A stretch of DNA of 62,696 bases, from contig JACAAY010000016.1 of the NCBI GenBank assembly GCA_013377095.1, forward strand, positions 1 through 62,696, given 5' to 3'. The first letter of the stretch is position 1, and every line of letters starts with the position of its first letter. The notes below the pieces were generated by a model. That model had not been told where the DNA came from. It ran no database searches and saw nothing but the letters and a program-made list of their open reading frames with translations. The DNA comes from Desulfuromonadales bacterium (GTDB lineage Bacteria; Desulfobacterota; Desulfuromonadia; Geobacterales; Pseudopelobacteraceae). The position numbers and the translations under genes are program-made. Below are positions 51,757-60,089 of the stretch, one piece after another.

Positions 51757-54521
51757 CTAGTTTGCTCGCGGAGCGAGCGATACGGTGGTGGAAGCGCCCC
51801 AGGTTTTGGTGTACCACATGTAATCGCGCACGGTCATGTTTTGTGCGGCGGGGTCGATGGAAATGACCTTGAACGCCAACTGGTTCGGGTCATTTATGGA
51901 GGCTATACCCTTCATGGGGGAGTCGACCCGGAAGACATTCAGGCTGATGTCGGCGTTCGGCCCGCTGTAGGTATAGTATCCGTTGATATGGTCGTTACCA
52001 TGGAAATAGGCCACGATGTTCTTGTGGTTCTTCAGCCATGCGGCCAGGGCGGCCTGCTCGGCCGTGCTGGCGCCGGTGATCGAGGTGACGCTGGCATAGC
52101 CGCCGCCTTCGCCATAGACCAGATTCTCGAACTTATCGGTGGAGTTGATGCTATGGGTCCCGTTGGGGTTCATCAGGTGCTTGGTCTCGATATCCGGCTG
52201 ATCATGGGTGAAGAGCATGACCGGTGTGGTTGCGCTGACATTCTGCAGATCCGCATCCAACCATGCCCTTGCAGAGCTGTCCGGCCACATGGTGATGAAG
52301 GCGAAGTGCACACCGCCGATGTCTTTGGAGTAATAGACCTTGTTGTTAGCATAGCTGGCGGCGGCGTCAGCGGCGGAAGCGCCGATGAAACCCGCATTCG
52401 TTAGCGGTGTGGTTGGCTTTAGCATCAGGTTGTAGATATTGATGTATGCGGTGGCGTCGAAGGTTGGGTTCATCGTCTTGTAGTAACCGACGGCGTTAGT
52501 GACGTCGTGGTTGCCCGGAACGATGTACAGGGCGGAAGGATTATTGTTCCGGTCTTTCAGGGTTATTCCGTTGATATAGTCGGATTCGAACTGGGACCAC
52601 GAGGCTGCCGCACTCTGAATGCCCGACTCCATACGGTTAGCGATGTCGCCGTTCTCGGCGACGAAATCTACTGCGCCCACCGTCTCGCAGGCCTTGACGC
52701 CGCCGTCATAGCAGGGAAGCGCTACCGTCGGCAGGCTGTTCATTACTCCAACCAGCGCGGCATTCACGGTATGCGCGTCCACGTTGCTGGCGCCGTTAAA
52801 GCTGGGCCTGGTGATGCCATAATGGGCATCGGAGGTGAATATGAACTGGGTTGTCGCAGACGGAGAGGCGAAATCGCTACGAACGATCCGGCCCTCGATG
52901 GCTGCTGAAAAAGGTTGTTGAAGTCCCTGTACGTAAGACACGAGAACGTCGATATCGGCGGCATCTACTATCGGGCTGCCTCCCTTGGTGAACACGGTGA
53001 AGCCGTCGCCGCCGCCCCAGAGGAAGTTGTTGGCGGTTACGGTATAGATCGCAGCCTTGTCGATCGGATTGTTGCCCTTGCGCACTTCTGTGACAACGCC
53101 GATTTTGGTGGAAGGATGGTAGGTATAGCTGTAGGAAAGTCCGGAAATCTGCAACATTTTAGTCGTTACAACTTTGGTTGTCTGGTTGACCTGCCACTGC
53201 TGATTGAGGAGATCATAGATCTGCTGGCCGGTCAGGGTCATCTTGACCATCTGGTTACCAAAAGGCTGGATGGTGAAGAGTTCGCCCCAGGTAACTGTGC
53301 CCATATTAAGGTCGGCGCGGATACCGCCCGGATTCATGAAAGCGAAATCGGTCCCTTCATAGGCACGCTGGGCGTCGGCGATCAGGTTACCCAGTGCCGA
53401 TTCGCCAGCCGAGTTCTGGGAAGCGGTGATAGCTGACGAGGTTTCGCCGACCATTACGTTGACAATCGGGGCAACCATGCTGTCGGCGGTTGCCACGATC
53501 CCGGCAACCGTGGCGTCAGGGGCATTGCCCGGAGCAACATCGCCGTAGGTGGTAATGATGCTGGCCGACTTCTTGACGATATCCTTGCTGAAAGGGTCGA
53601 TCTCTAGGTCGATATTGGCAAAGGCTGTTCCGGCGGAGTATGCCTGGGTGACCAGTACATCCTTTCCGGCGGCATTCTTGACCAGGGTATTGGTTAGCGT
53701 ATGGGTGTGTCCGGAAATGACAACGTCTATTTCGCCGTCAAGCTTGCTGACGATGTTGTTGACATCTGCGCCACCCTGATGGATCAGGGCGACGATTGCC
53801 TTGACACCCTTTGCCTGCAGTTCAGGAACATAACTGTTGATGGCGGCGGCCTCATCAAGGAAGGTCAGACCGGCCACGCCGGCCGGGGCAACGATGCTCG
53901 GGGTGTCCCTGAGGATGGCGCCAATAAAGGCGACCGGAGTATTGCGGATTGTTTTGATCACGTACGGTGGCAGGAGGGTTTTACCGTCCTTGATTACGTT
54001 GGCGCAAACATAGGGGAAGTGGGCGCCTGAAAAGGGGTTCTCGATGTATGGCCCTTTGGCGAAGTTGCCGCCGTTCAGCATCCGGAACAGTTCCGCCACA
54101 CCCTCGTCGAACTCGTGGTTCCCTACGGTTGCAACGACGTTGCAGCGGGAGTTCATCTTGTAGGAGCACAAAAGGAATTGGCCAGGGTGTTGAGGAACTG
54201 GATCGCCGGTTCGTCCTGCAGCAGGCCCGAGTTGGCTGGCGATGCGCCGATGAAGTCGCCGTCGCTGATAATGATGCTGCGGTCTTCCATGCCGGTCTGG
54301 GCGCTCTTCAGATACGAGGCCAGGGTCGCCGCGCCGCCGGCCGGCCGGCCGCTGACGGTCTTGGGGGACAACTGGCCATGGAAATCATTGATCGCCAGGA
54401 GCTTTACTTTAAGGTTGGCGGCCGGCACGGCCCAGGCGGCGCCAGCGCCGAAGGCCAGCAGCTGCGCGGAGATGGCTGCCGAGGCCAGATGCTTCTTCAT
54501 TATGGGAAAACTGTTTTGCAT
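51757..54521 (-). pseudogene. 5'-nucleotidase/phosphoesterase double-domain protein, frameshifted
   Basis: An exported protein of about 920 residues encoded in two frames. The first part (54153-54521) has a signal peptide (QLLAFGAGAAWA) and the nucleotidase start (LLAINDFHGQL, ISDGDFIGASP), then ends at a TGA after LANSFC. The second part, open from ~54171, continues SYKMNSRCN-VVATVGNHEFDEG, VISGHTHT and the nucleotidase C-terminal domain. It then adds a second calcineurin-like domain (TSDAHYG, ENGDIAN, PGNHDV, HGNDH) to residue ~920. One base lost near 54156-54171 explains it. Sequencing error, real mutation and programmed shift cannot be separated here. No sorting tail. GGAGG precedes ATG 54521. 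Confidence 0.8.
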
Positions 54522-54758
54522 TGATATCCTCCAATAAGTTAGTCATTAATGGTCAATATGTGATGGTTATTCAAAAACTGGGATATGATTCAACTGTCAC
54601 AAAACCGGTCTCTCTCGGAGTGCACAGAGAAATGCGAAGACCACTGGATGTAACCGGAATATTCGTTGTCTCCGTGAACTCTAGCGCATGTAATGAGCGG
54701 GTGAGATACATGGTTTTGGTTTGTCCTGCTTTTTTGCGAGTTCATCAAGATATGCCTG

Positions 54759-55412
54759 TTACGACTTTTTCCTGCGAACCGCTCCGAGCATGCCGAGTCC
54801 CGAGCCGAGCAGCCAGAAGGCGGCCGGAATCGGAGTGGGGGTGACATCCATGTTGGGGCCGAAGGTGCCGTTTGTTACCAGGGTCAGATCATCGGCAGTT
54901 TCCGGGAAGGTAAGGGTAGCACTGGGATTGGCGGCATAGTAACTGCCATTGTAGGTGATGTTCGGATTTACCGAGAAGTCGGTCGTGTTCCAGGTGAACT
55001 GGTCAGCGCCCATTGCCGCGGCGATATAATAGGTGGCGCCAGCGGTCAGTGAAACCTTGTTGCCAAGGTCGTGATAGCGGAAGAAGCCCTTCAGGGAATC
55101 GGCATTGCTTACAGTGGTGGAGGCGATCAAATGCTGGTTGGAGTCGAAAATACCAACAGCGTGGGTCCTGTTGGTGGTGTCGTCAAGAAAGACGCGGTTG
55201 CCGGTGCCGAATTCTGGAGCGGCATAGACGCCAAGGGAGGTGACATACAGGTCGGTTTTGGCGGTGAAGCTCCATCCGAGTGAATAGTTGTTGCCGTCGT
55301 TCCAGTCGATCGTTGTGCCGGTGAAGTCGATGGCGGTTGCGGCGAAGGAAACTCCGGCGTAGCAGACAACGCCGAGCATGGCGGTTGCAAGGGTGCGAAA
55401 TATGGATTTCAT
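54759..55412 (-). CDS. VPLPA-tailed exported protein (DUF4082-like)
   Basis: A 217-residue protein with a signal peptide (to ~residue 24, YAGVSFAA). The single beta-sandwich domain (YSLGWSFTAKTDLYVTSLGV, HAVGIFDSNQHLIAS, FFRYHDLGNKVSLTAG) is of the DUF4082-like type frequent in PEP-CTERM proteins. The tail is TPIPAAFWLLGSGLGMLGAV-RRKK. AAGGAG precedes the ATG. It belongs to a row of four such genes probably led by the GEMM-controlled phosphoesterase gene. The domain resembles the product of 56203-56988, so the two are paralogues. Confidence 0.85.
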   Translation of the reverse strand: MKSIFRTLATAMLGVVCYAGVSFAATAIDFTGTTIDWNDGNNYSLGWSFTAKTDLYVTSLGVYAAPEFGTGNRVFLDDTTNRTHAVGIFDSNQHLIASTTVSNADSLKGFFRYHDLGNKVSLTAGATYYIAAAMGADQFTWNTTDFSVNPNITYNGSYYAANPSATLTFPETADDLTLVTNGTFGPNMDVTPTPIPAAFWLLGSGLGMLGAVRRKKS

Positions 55413-55439
55413 TGATGTATCTCCTTAAATTGATGTTGA

Positions 55440-55476
55440 AGAAAAAAGGGCGGAACCTTTCGATTCCGCCCGAGAT
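55440..55476 (-). terminator. Intrinsic terminator within the VPLPA gene row
   Basis: GGGCGGAA / TTCCGCCC stem (55449-55472) with a U6-rich end on the minus strand lies just after the gene at 55481-56167. It may limit expression of the two genes further on. Confidence 0.7.
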
Positions 55477-55480
55477 GTTA

Positions 55481-56167
55481 CTAATCCTTTTTTCGTCTGA
55501 TTCCCGCCAGTCCCATCAGACCCGAGCCGAGCAGCCAGGCGGCGGCCGGAATCGGGGTGGGTGTGTAATCGTAGGTTACCGTTGCGGAAGTTACAAAGTT
55601 CTGCGTGTTACGGAAGTCACCATTACCACCAGTGAACCCTCCGGTAAAGCTTGCATGGCTATAGACATCGAGCAACAGGTTGCCTGTGCCGATGTAAGAA
55701 GCCATGGCAGCACCGGTAAGGGTGAGATGTACAGAAGTCGAGCCGCTGCTCTCGGAAACGGTGAAACCGGATGTCCCCGCGTAATCAATTACGTTATCGA
55801 ATTTCTGAACAGTCCAGTTCCTGGTGTAGTTCACCTTTCCGGTGTCCAAGAGATTTCCACCAATTGTTAACTGCTGGTCGAGGCTTTTTGTGATAGTACT
55901 GCCGCTATTTGGTGATTTGTTTTCAAACTTTGTCACATAATCGAAAACCGATGACAGGTCGAGAGTGACGCTGTTTAGAGTCCCCTGTGACAAGTTGAAC
56001 TTTGTTAATGCGATGCTGCCATCCTTCTCAAGCGGCAGGAAAGGGTCGGGATAGGGATCGTATGATGACCCTGTAAGACCACCGTTGAAAGATACAAGAG
56101 CAGCATTCGCGCTCCCTGCCGCTACCAGTGTCACTGCCAGGCATGCAGCAAGAACCATTTTCTTCAT
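55481..56167 (-). CDS. VPLPA-tailed exported protein (choice-of-anchor E-like)
   Basis: A 228-residue exported protein: signal peptide (LAACLAVTLVAAGSANA), a beta-rich domain with LEKDGSIALTKFNLSQGTL-NSVTLDLSS, the pattern of 'choice-of-anchor E' domains, and tail TPIPAAAWLLGSGLMGLAGI-RRKK. AAGGAGG precedes the ATG, and the gap to the upstream gene is 35 bp. It is probably anchored by the XrtD-like exosortase at 2.8 kb. Domain naming is from pattern memory. Confidence 0.83.
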   Translation of the reverse strand: MKKMVLAACLAVTLVAAGSANAALVSFNGGLTGSSYDPYPDPFLPLEKDGSIALTKFNLSQGTLNSVTLDLSSVFDYVTKFENKSPNSGSTITKSLDQQLTIGGNLLDTGKVNYTRNWTVQKFDNVIDYAGTSGFTVSESSGSTSVHLTLTGAAMASYIGTGNLLLDVYSHASFTGGFTGGNGDFRNTQNFVTSATVTYDYTPTPIPAAAWLLGSGLMGLAGIRRKKD

Positions 56168-56202
56168 ATCGTTTCCTCCTTTGCTTCAATCTACATTGCT
56201 GT

Positions 56203-56988
56203 TTATCCGTTCTTCCTTCTGATTCCCGCCAGCCCCAGCAGACCGGAGCCGAGCAGATATGCCGCGGCCGGGATGGGAGTGGGGGTGACATCGATGTTGG
56301 CGCCGACGGTGTACTGGACCACAGGCTGACCAGTAGCAGGGTCTGTCCAGACGGAACCAGGGAATATAAGGCTGTTCGTCATGTCATGCCCGATGGCATA
56401 GGCATTTCCGAGATAGGTGATGTTCTGGTTCACCGAAACGTTGAGTCCATCCGTATCGTTGAAAGCGGCGAAGTAATCGAAATCGCTGGTATTAGACATG
56501 CTTCCCGAAGAAAGCGGCGCGCCCGAGTACGTGGTCGCCCCCACGTAATACGTTTCCCCCTTGTGAAGAATAATTGGGGTGGTGAGGTTGTCGCTCCAGT
56601 GAAACAGAGCCTGACCGATAGCCGAGGCAGTGGGCTGGTTTCCTTTCAGTTCACTCAACGTGGCGGTAGCCAGCGGGTTGCTCTGGCTGCTGGCTGACCA
56701 GATCCCTACCTTGTGATCTTCATTGTGCAATCTGTCTTTGTCGGAATCATAGACTCCCAGCCTGGTGAGATAGAGATCCGTATTGGCTCTGAAACTCCAT
56801 CCCACAACGGTGTATTTGTCCGCCGCGGAATCAGTGGAGCCAAAGGTAGACGGACCACCGTTTTCGTTGAGGTTTGTCGTTGCATTGAAATCAACCCCCA
56901 ACGCGGCATGGGCAACATTGCTCCCGGAGACCAGAGTCACCGCAAGCAATGCCGCAGGAATCATTTTTTTGTAGCTCTTCATTTTCAT
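56203..56988 (-). CDS. VPLPA-tailed exported protein (DUF4082-like)
   Basis: A 261-residue exported protein (signal AALLAVTLVSGSNVAHA). Its sandwich domain (YTVVGWSFRANTDLYLTRLGV, HKVGIWSASSQSNPLATATL, LHKGETYYVGA) parallels the gene at 54759-55412 but carries an extra ~40 residues. The tail is TPIPAAAYLLGSGLLGLAGI-RRKNG. The orphan tail at 51570-51731 derives from a close relative. GGGAG is 8 bp before ATG 56988; ATG 56982 is also in frame and close to AGGAG. The gap to the next gene upstream contains a strong GC hairpin (57014-57049) without a T tract. Confidence 0.85.
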   Translation of the reverse strand: MKMKSYKKMIPAALLAVTLVSGSNVAHAALGVDFNATTNLNENGGPSTFGSTDSAADKYTVVGWSFRANTDLYLTRLGVYDSDKDRLHNEDHKVGIWSASSQSNPLATATLSELKGNQPTASAIGQALFHWSDNLTTPIILHKGETYYVGATTYSGAPLSSGSMSNTSDFDYFAAFNDTDGLNVSVNQNITYLGNAYAIGHDMTNSLIFPGSVWTDPATGQPVVQYTVGANIDVTPTPIPAAAYLLGSGLLGLAGIRRKNG

Positions 56989-57061
56989 CTCCTGTTCTCC
57001 CTCTCAACTGCACACGCGCCGTGGGCGGTACTGTCGTAGCTGCCCACGGCACGCATACTGG

Positions 57062-57637
57062 TTAAGCCTTTTTCCGGCGGATGCCGGCCAAGCCAGCCAG
57101 GCCGGAACCCATCAGCCAGAAAGCAGCCGGGATCGGGGTGGGGGTGACGTCAACGTTGTCGAGGTGGAACACGCTCGGATCGTTCTGGAAGTTGAAGGCG
57201 ATTGTTGAGCTGGTACCCGAAGCAATTGTTGTAAACAGGTACTGGGTATAGGAAGAAGAGAGATTGGGATTCAGGACAGGATTGATGTTCTGAGCCTGCC
57301 CGTTCCACAGCGCCTGAAACACATTGGTGTTTGTGGTATTCAAGCCATCGCTTGCAAGCCAGAAGCTCACCGTATATTCCTGACCTGCTGTGGTGGCAAA
57401 AGCATCATGAGTAAGGGTGCCTGATGTACCATAAGTTCCCAATTGTGCTTCAAAATTGCCGGCATGCTGGCTGCCGGAATTTATCACCATAGCCCAATTG
57501 TTGATTGAGTCTACTGTCCATCCATTGAAATCACCTGTCTCGAAATCACCGTTCACCAGGGCTGCGTTAGCAGTCCCAACCTGAGCGCTGATGGCAATGA
57601 TTGCCAATGCAGCAACTACTATCATTTTCTTAAACAT
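57062..57637 (-). CDS. VPLPA-tailed exported protein with carbohydrate-binding-like domain
   Basis: A 191-residue exported protein (signal AALAIIAISAQVGTANA). The body starts ALVNGDFETGDFNGWTVDS, the signature of jelly-roll, CBM-like domains, and includes EYTVSFWLASDG and FHLDNVDVTPTPIPAA before the tail GSGLAGLAGI-RRKK. It may bind the exopolysaccharide made by the locus at 1-19 kb; that is inference. AGGAG precedes the ATG; 43 bp separate it from the phosphoesterase gene. Confidence 0.85.
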   Translation of the reverse strand: MFKKMIVVAALAIIAISAQVGTANAALVNGDFETGDFNGWTVDSINNWAMVINSGSQHAGNFEAQLGTYGTSGTLTHDAFATTAGQEYTVSFWLASDGLNTTNTNVFQALWNGQAQNINPVLNPNLSSSYTQYLFTTIASGTSSTIAFNFQNDPSVFHLDNVDVTPTPIPAAFWLMGSGLAGLAGIRRKKA

Positions 57638-57680
57638 TGTCTTATCTCCTGTGAATTTGTATTTGGTTAGTTTGTGTCAA

Positions 57681-59504
57681 TTACTTCTGGACAACGGCGA
57701 ATTCAGCAGGACCGTTGGTGGTATTGATGACAGCCCAGGCGGTGTGGTTTATTGCGTCAACACCGTAGGTGCCCAGCGGGTAAGCGCTGTTATATGCACC
57801 AAGAATGAATCTTTTCCTGCCACCGACATTCAGGTCTGCTGCGTTTACCCAGTTGCCGTTGGCATCCTTCATGTTCAGGGTGACGGAGTGGCCGGCGTTG
57901 ATGAAGTCTGCGTTCACAGTAATAGCAGGGTCAAACGACAGTGACAGGGCGTACGTGTCGGTTTTGGTGAGGTTGGGATCTACGAATGTGTAGTTTGTGG
58001 CTAAAGCACCGGACGGAGTCAGTTTGGTTGCAAGGCTGTCCTGCATGCCCCAGATTGTGAAGATATCGCTGGCCAGACCCGTAGTGGCGGGAGTCCAGCC
58101 GGTATTGATGCTCTTGGTCAGCGAACGGAGGTTGAAGTCCTTGCCGGTGCTGTTGTTTTTGCCGTTGAGGATGGCCGCTGTGGTGCCTTTGTAACCAGTT
58201 TCGCCGTTGGCAACCGCCTTGGTGGTGTCATCGGTCAGGGCATAGCTGCCACCCTGGGCTACGAGAACTTCTTTGCCGTTCAGGCTGTAGCCGAAGGTGT
58301 CATGCTTGGTGAATGGAACGGGGTCGCTGTAGGACGCGATCGGGGTGGTGGAGCCGAAGGGATAGACTGTCGGGGTGTTGCCTGCGTAGGGAATCACGTC
58401 GTAGGTCTGATCGCAATCGCCGCCGCAGCCGTTGGGCATGGCATAATAATCGGCAGTAACTTTCGGCCCATCAACAGTGAAAATGTAATAGCCAACAGTG
58501 AAGAGTTCCTGAGAGATTGGAGTCTCCAGAGAGCGAAATGCCGACTGGCCATTGAAAGTTGTTTGTGCAGGTGGAATGTAGAACTTGTAACTATCTGAAG
58601 CGGCAATGATGTTCTGCAGCTTGTAAACTCCGCCCGCAGGATTGGTCGTGCTTGGGGGACTTTTAACGATGGCGCGGTTATGCATGTGGTCGTGTCCGCC
58701 CATGTGGTAGCGCACTCCGGCGGTCTGCAGTTTCTGCATGAAAGATTCCATCAGATCCATGGAGGCCTGATTGGCTGTGGGATTGCTGCTGTTGAACATG
58801 TTGTCGGCATGGTTCTCGGTGACCAGCCCTTTGTGGGCAAAGGAAAAGGCATGTGTGTTGGCCGGACGGCTGGCGAACCGGTCGCCGATCCAGTTTATGT
58901 CGGTCTGGTCAAGATTCGATTTTGCAGTGCCGGACGGTTTTGTGAACTGGTCAGCGAAGACGAAACGGGCGTTGTCGTAATCGAAGGAGTAGGTAAGGCC
59001 TTCCATGGTCGCTTCAGTTGCAAAGCTACCGGTGGTGCCAACGCAGAAGGTTCCGTTTGTGTTGTTCTGAGTCCCGTAGATGGTCGTATTCACGGTATTG
59101 GGAGTCAGATTGTTCACGCAGTTCTGGGTCTGGGGGAAGATCTGCTGGAACCTGACGGCATTGGCCGCGCTGCTCTCGTGGTTGCCACGCAGGGGATAGA
59201 AGCCGATGCCGGCGTTGTAGAGATCCTGCGCAAAGGTGGCGCGGACGTCCATGTTGATGTTGTTGGTGCCACCGGTGTCGGTCAGGTCACCGACCTGTAC
59301 AACAAAATTGACACCCTTGTTGATCATCTCCTGATTGATGTGCCGGATGACGTTGACCGCCACATTGGGGTTTTTGTTGTCCGGGGAGTTGGGCCACTGT
59401 GTGTCGGACATGACGCCGAACTTGAACGGCGTGGCAAAAGCCGAGCTAGCGATCAGGGTCAGCACGCAGGCTGACATCACGTTTCTACTGGTAATCAATT
59501 TCAC
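57681..59504 (-). CDS. Exported metallophosphoesterase under GEMM control
   Basis: A 607-residue protein with a signal peptide (MSACVLTLIASSAFA) and a calcineurin-like metallophosphoesterase core: KFGVMSDTQW, VQVGDLTDTGG, PLRGNHES and GGHDHMHNR supply the di-metal ligands over residues ~28-280. The C-terminal half is a beta-rich domain (LSLSFDPAITVNADFINAGH) of unknown role. No sorting tail. The start is GTG 59504, set by AGGAGGA. A GEMM riboswitch and the copy 3 leader motif precede it, and four VPLPA-tailed genes follow closely, so it probably heads a cyclic-dinucleotide-regulated operon. Confidence 0.86.
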   Translation of the reverse strand: MKLITSRNVMSACVLTLIASSAFATPFKFGVMSDTQWPNSPDNKNPNVAVNVIRHINQEMINKGVNFVVQVGDLTDTGGTNNINMDVRATFAQDLYNAGIGFYPLRGNHESSAANAVRFQQIFPQTQNCVNNLTPNTVNTTIYGTQNNTNGTFCVGTTGSFATEATMEGLTYSFDYDNARFVFADQFTKPSGTAKSNLDQTDINWIGDRFASRPANTHAFSFAHKGLVTENHADNMFNSSNPTANQASMDLMESFMQKLQTAGVRYHMGGHDHMHNRAIVKSPPSTTNPAGGVYKLQNIIAASDSYKFYIPPAQTTFNGQSAFRSLETPISQELFTVGYYIFTVDGPKVTADYYAMPNGCGGDCDQTYDVIPYAGNTPTVYPFGSTTPIASYSDPVPFTKHDTFGYSLNGKEVLVAQGGSYALTDDTTKAVANGETGYKGTTAAILNGKNNSTGKDFNLRSLTKSINTGWTPATTGLASDIFTIWGMQDSLATKLTPSGALATNYTFVDPNLTKTDTYALSLSFDPAITVNADFINAGHSVTLNMKDANGNWVNAADLNVGGRKRFILGAYNSAYPLGTYGVDAINHTAWAVINTTNGPAEFAVVQK

Positions 59505-59721
59505 TTAGATCCTCCTGTTCTTCCTTGGTTGTGGGTTTATGTTGCTGAAATGACTTCACGACATTATTTAGTTGTGTTTTGAACGCTGTCTGACTACGTG
59601 ACCGATCGGGTCGATTGGGCTGCCATGCAGGTCAAAGCCCATTGATCATCAGTGAATGTTCGTTACCGGTTCATCCGGAAGATAGATACTGTTCCAGCGC
59701 CTCCTTTCATTCGATGTAAAA

Positions 59722-59769
59722 AAAAACAAAAAGCCGGGTCGTCTTTCATCGTTGAAAGGCAACCCGGCT
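59722..59769 (-). terminator. Terminator/expression platform of the second GEMM riboswitch
   Basis: AGCCGGGTTGCC at 59758-59769 pairs with the distal GACCCGGCT (59732-59740) on the minus strand, with an inner CTTTCA/TGAAAG stem and a long U tract. The first arm is the last part of the aptamer. Confidence 0.85.
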
Positions 59770-59828
59770 ATCCTCTGGGGACCCGTGGCTTTCCGTCCCC
59801 ACCTTGCGATGGGTTTGGCAATGTCACT
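59757..59828 (-). promoter_or_regulatory. GEMM-I riboswitch (cyclic dinucleotide), second copy
   Basis: Minus strand order: TTGCCAAACC, hairpin CCCATC-GCAA-GGTGGG with GNRA loop, GGGACGGAAAGCCACGGGTC, hairpin TCC/GGA, AGCCGGGTTGCC. The core is the same as in the copy at 28.5 kb, including the GACGGAAAG variant. Ligand (c-di-GMP or cGAMP) cannot be read by eye. It precedes the metallophosphoesterase/VPLPA operon. The ~210 bp between switch and gene show no further gene. Confidence 0.88.
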
Positions 59829-59884
59829 GTCGTATCTGTATGGTTTTGTCTGAGGGAAGTGTGAACAGTCCTGCAGGAATCGAA

Positions 59885-59975
59885 CATAAAAAAAGCCCGC
59901 AAAAACTCGAATGCTGCGAGTTTTTGCGGGCTTTCTGGTGCCTGGTATCAGGTCAGACAAGTACCCGTTCTGTCT
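59885..59975 (-). promoter_or_regulatory. Conserved leader motif, copy 3, with terminator
   Basis: Minus strand: GGGTACTTGTCTGACCTGA, then TACCAGGCACCAGAAAGCCC, followed by a perfect 18-bp terminator stem (59917-59934 with 59892-59909) and a U tract. The internal hairpin is CCTG/CAGG. The GEMM riboswitch begins about 55 bp further on, repeating the tandem arrangement at 28.3 kb. Confidence 0.68.
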
Positions 59976-60089
59976 CTGCGTCTGTACTAATTGCTGTGCA
60001 CGATAGCAGAGAATTATTACAGTTACATGGCGATCATTTTAATGTTGTGCAAATATTGTGGGGCTTCCTCCCGGATGGCTAAATCCGGT

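Noticed and set aside
57014-57049. GC hairpin between two VPLPA genes as a terminator
   Set aside because: A strong stem but no T tract on either strand; may be an mRNA stability hairpin, not listed as a terminator.
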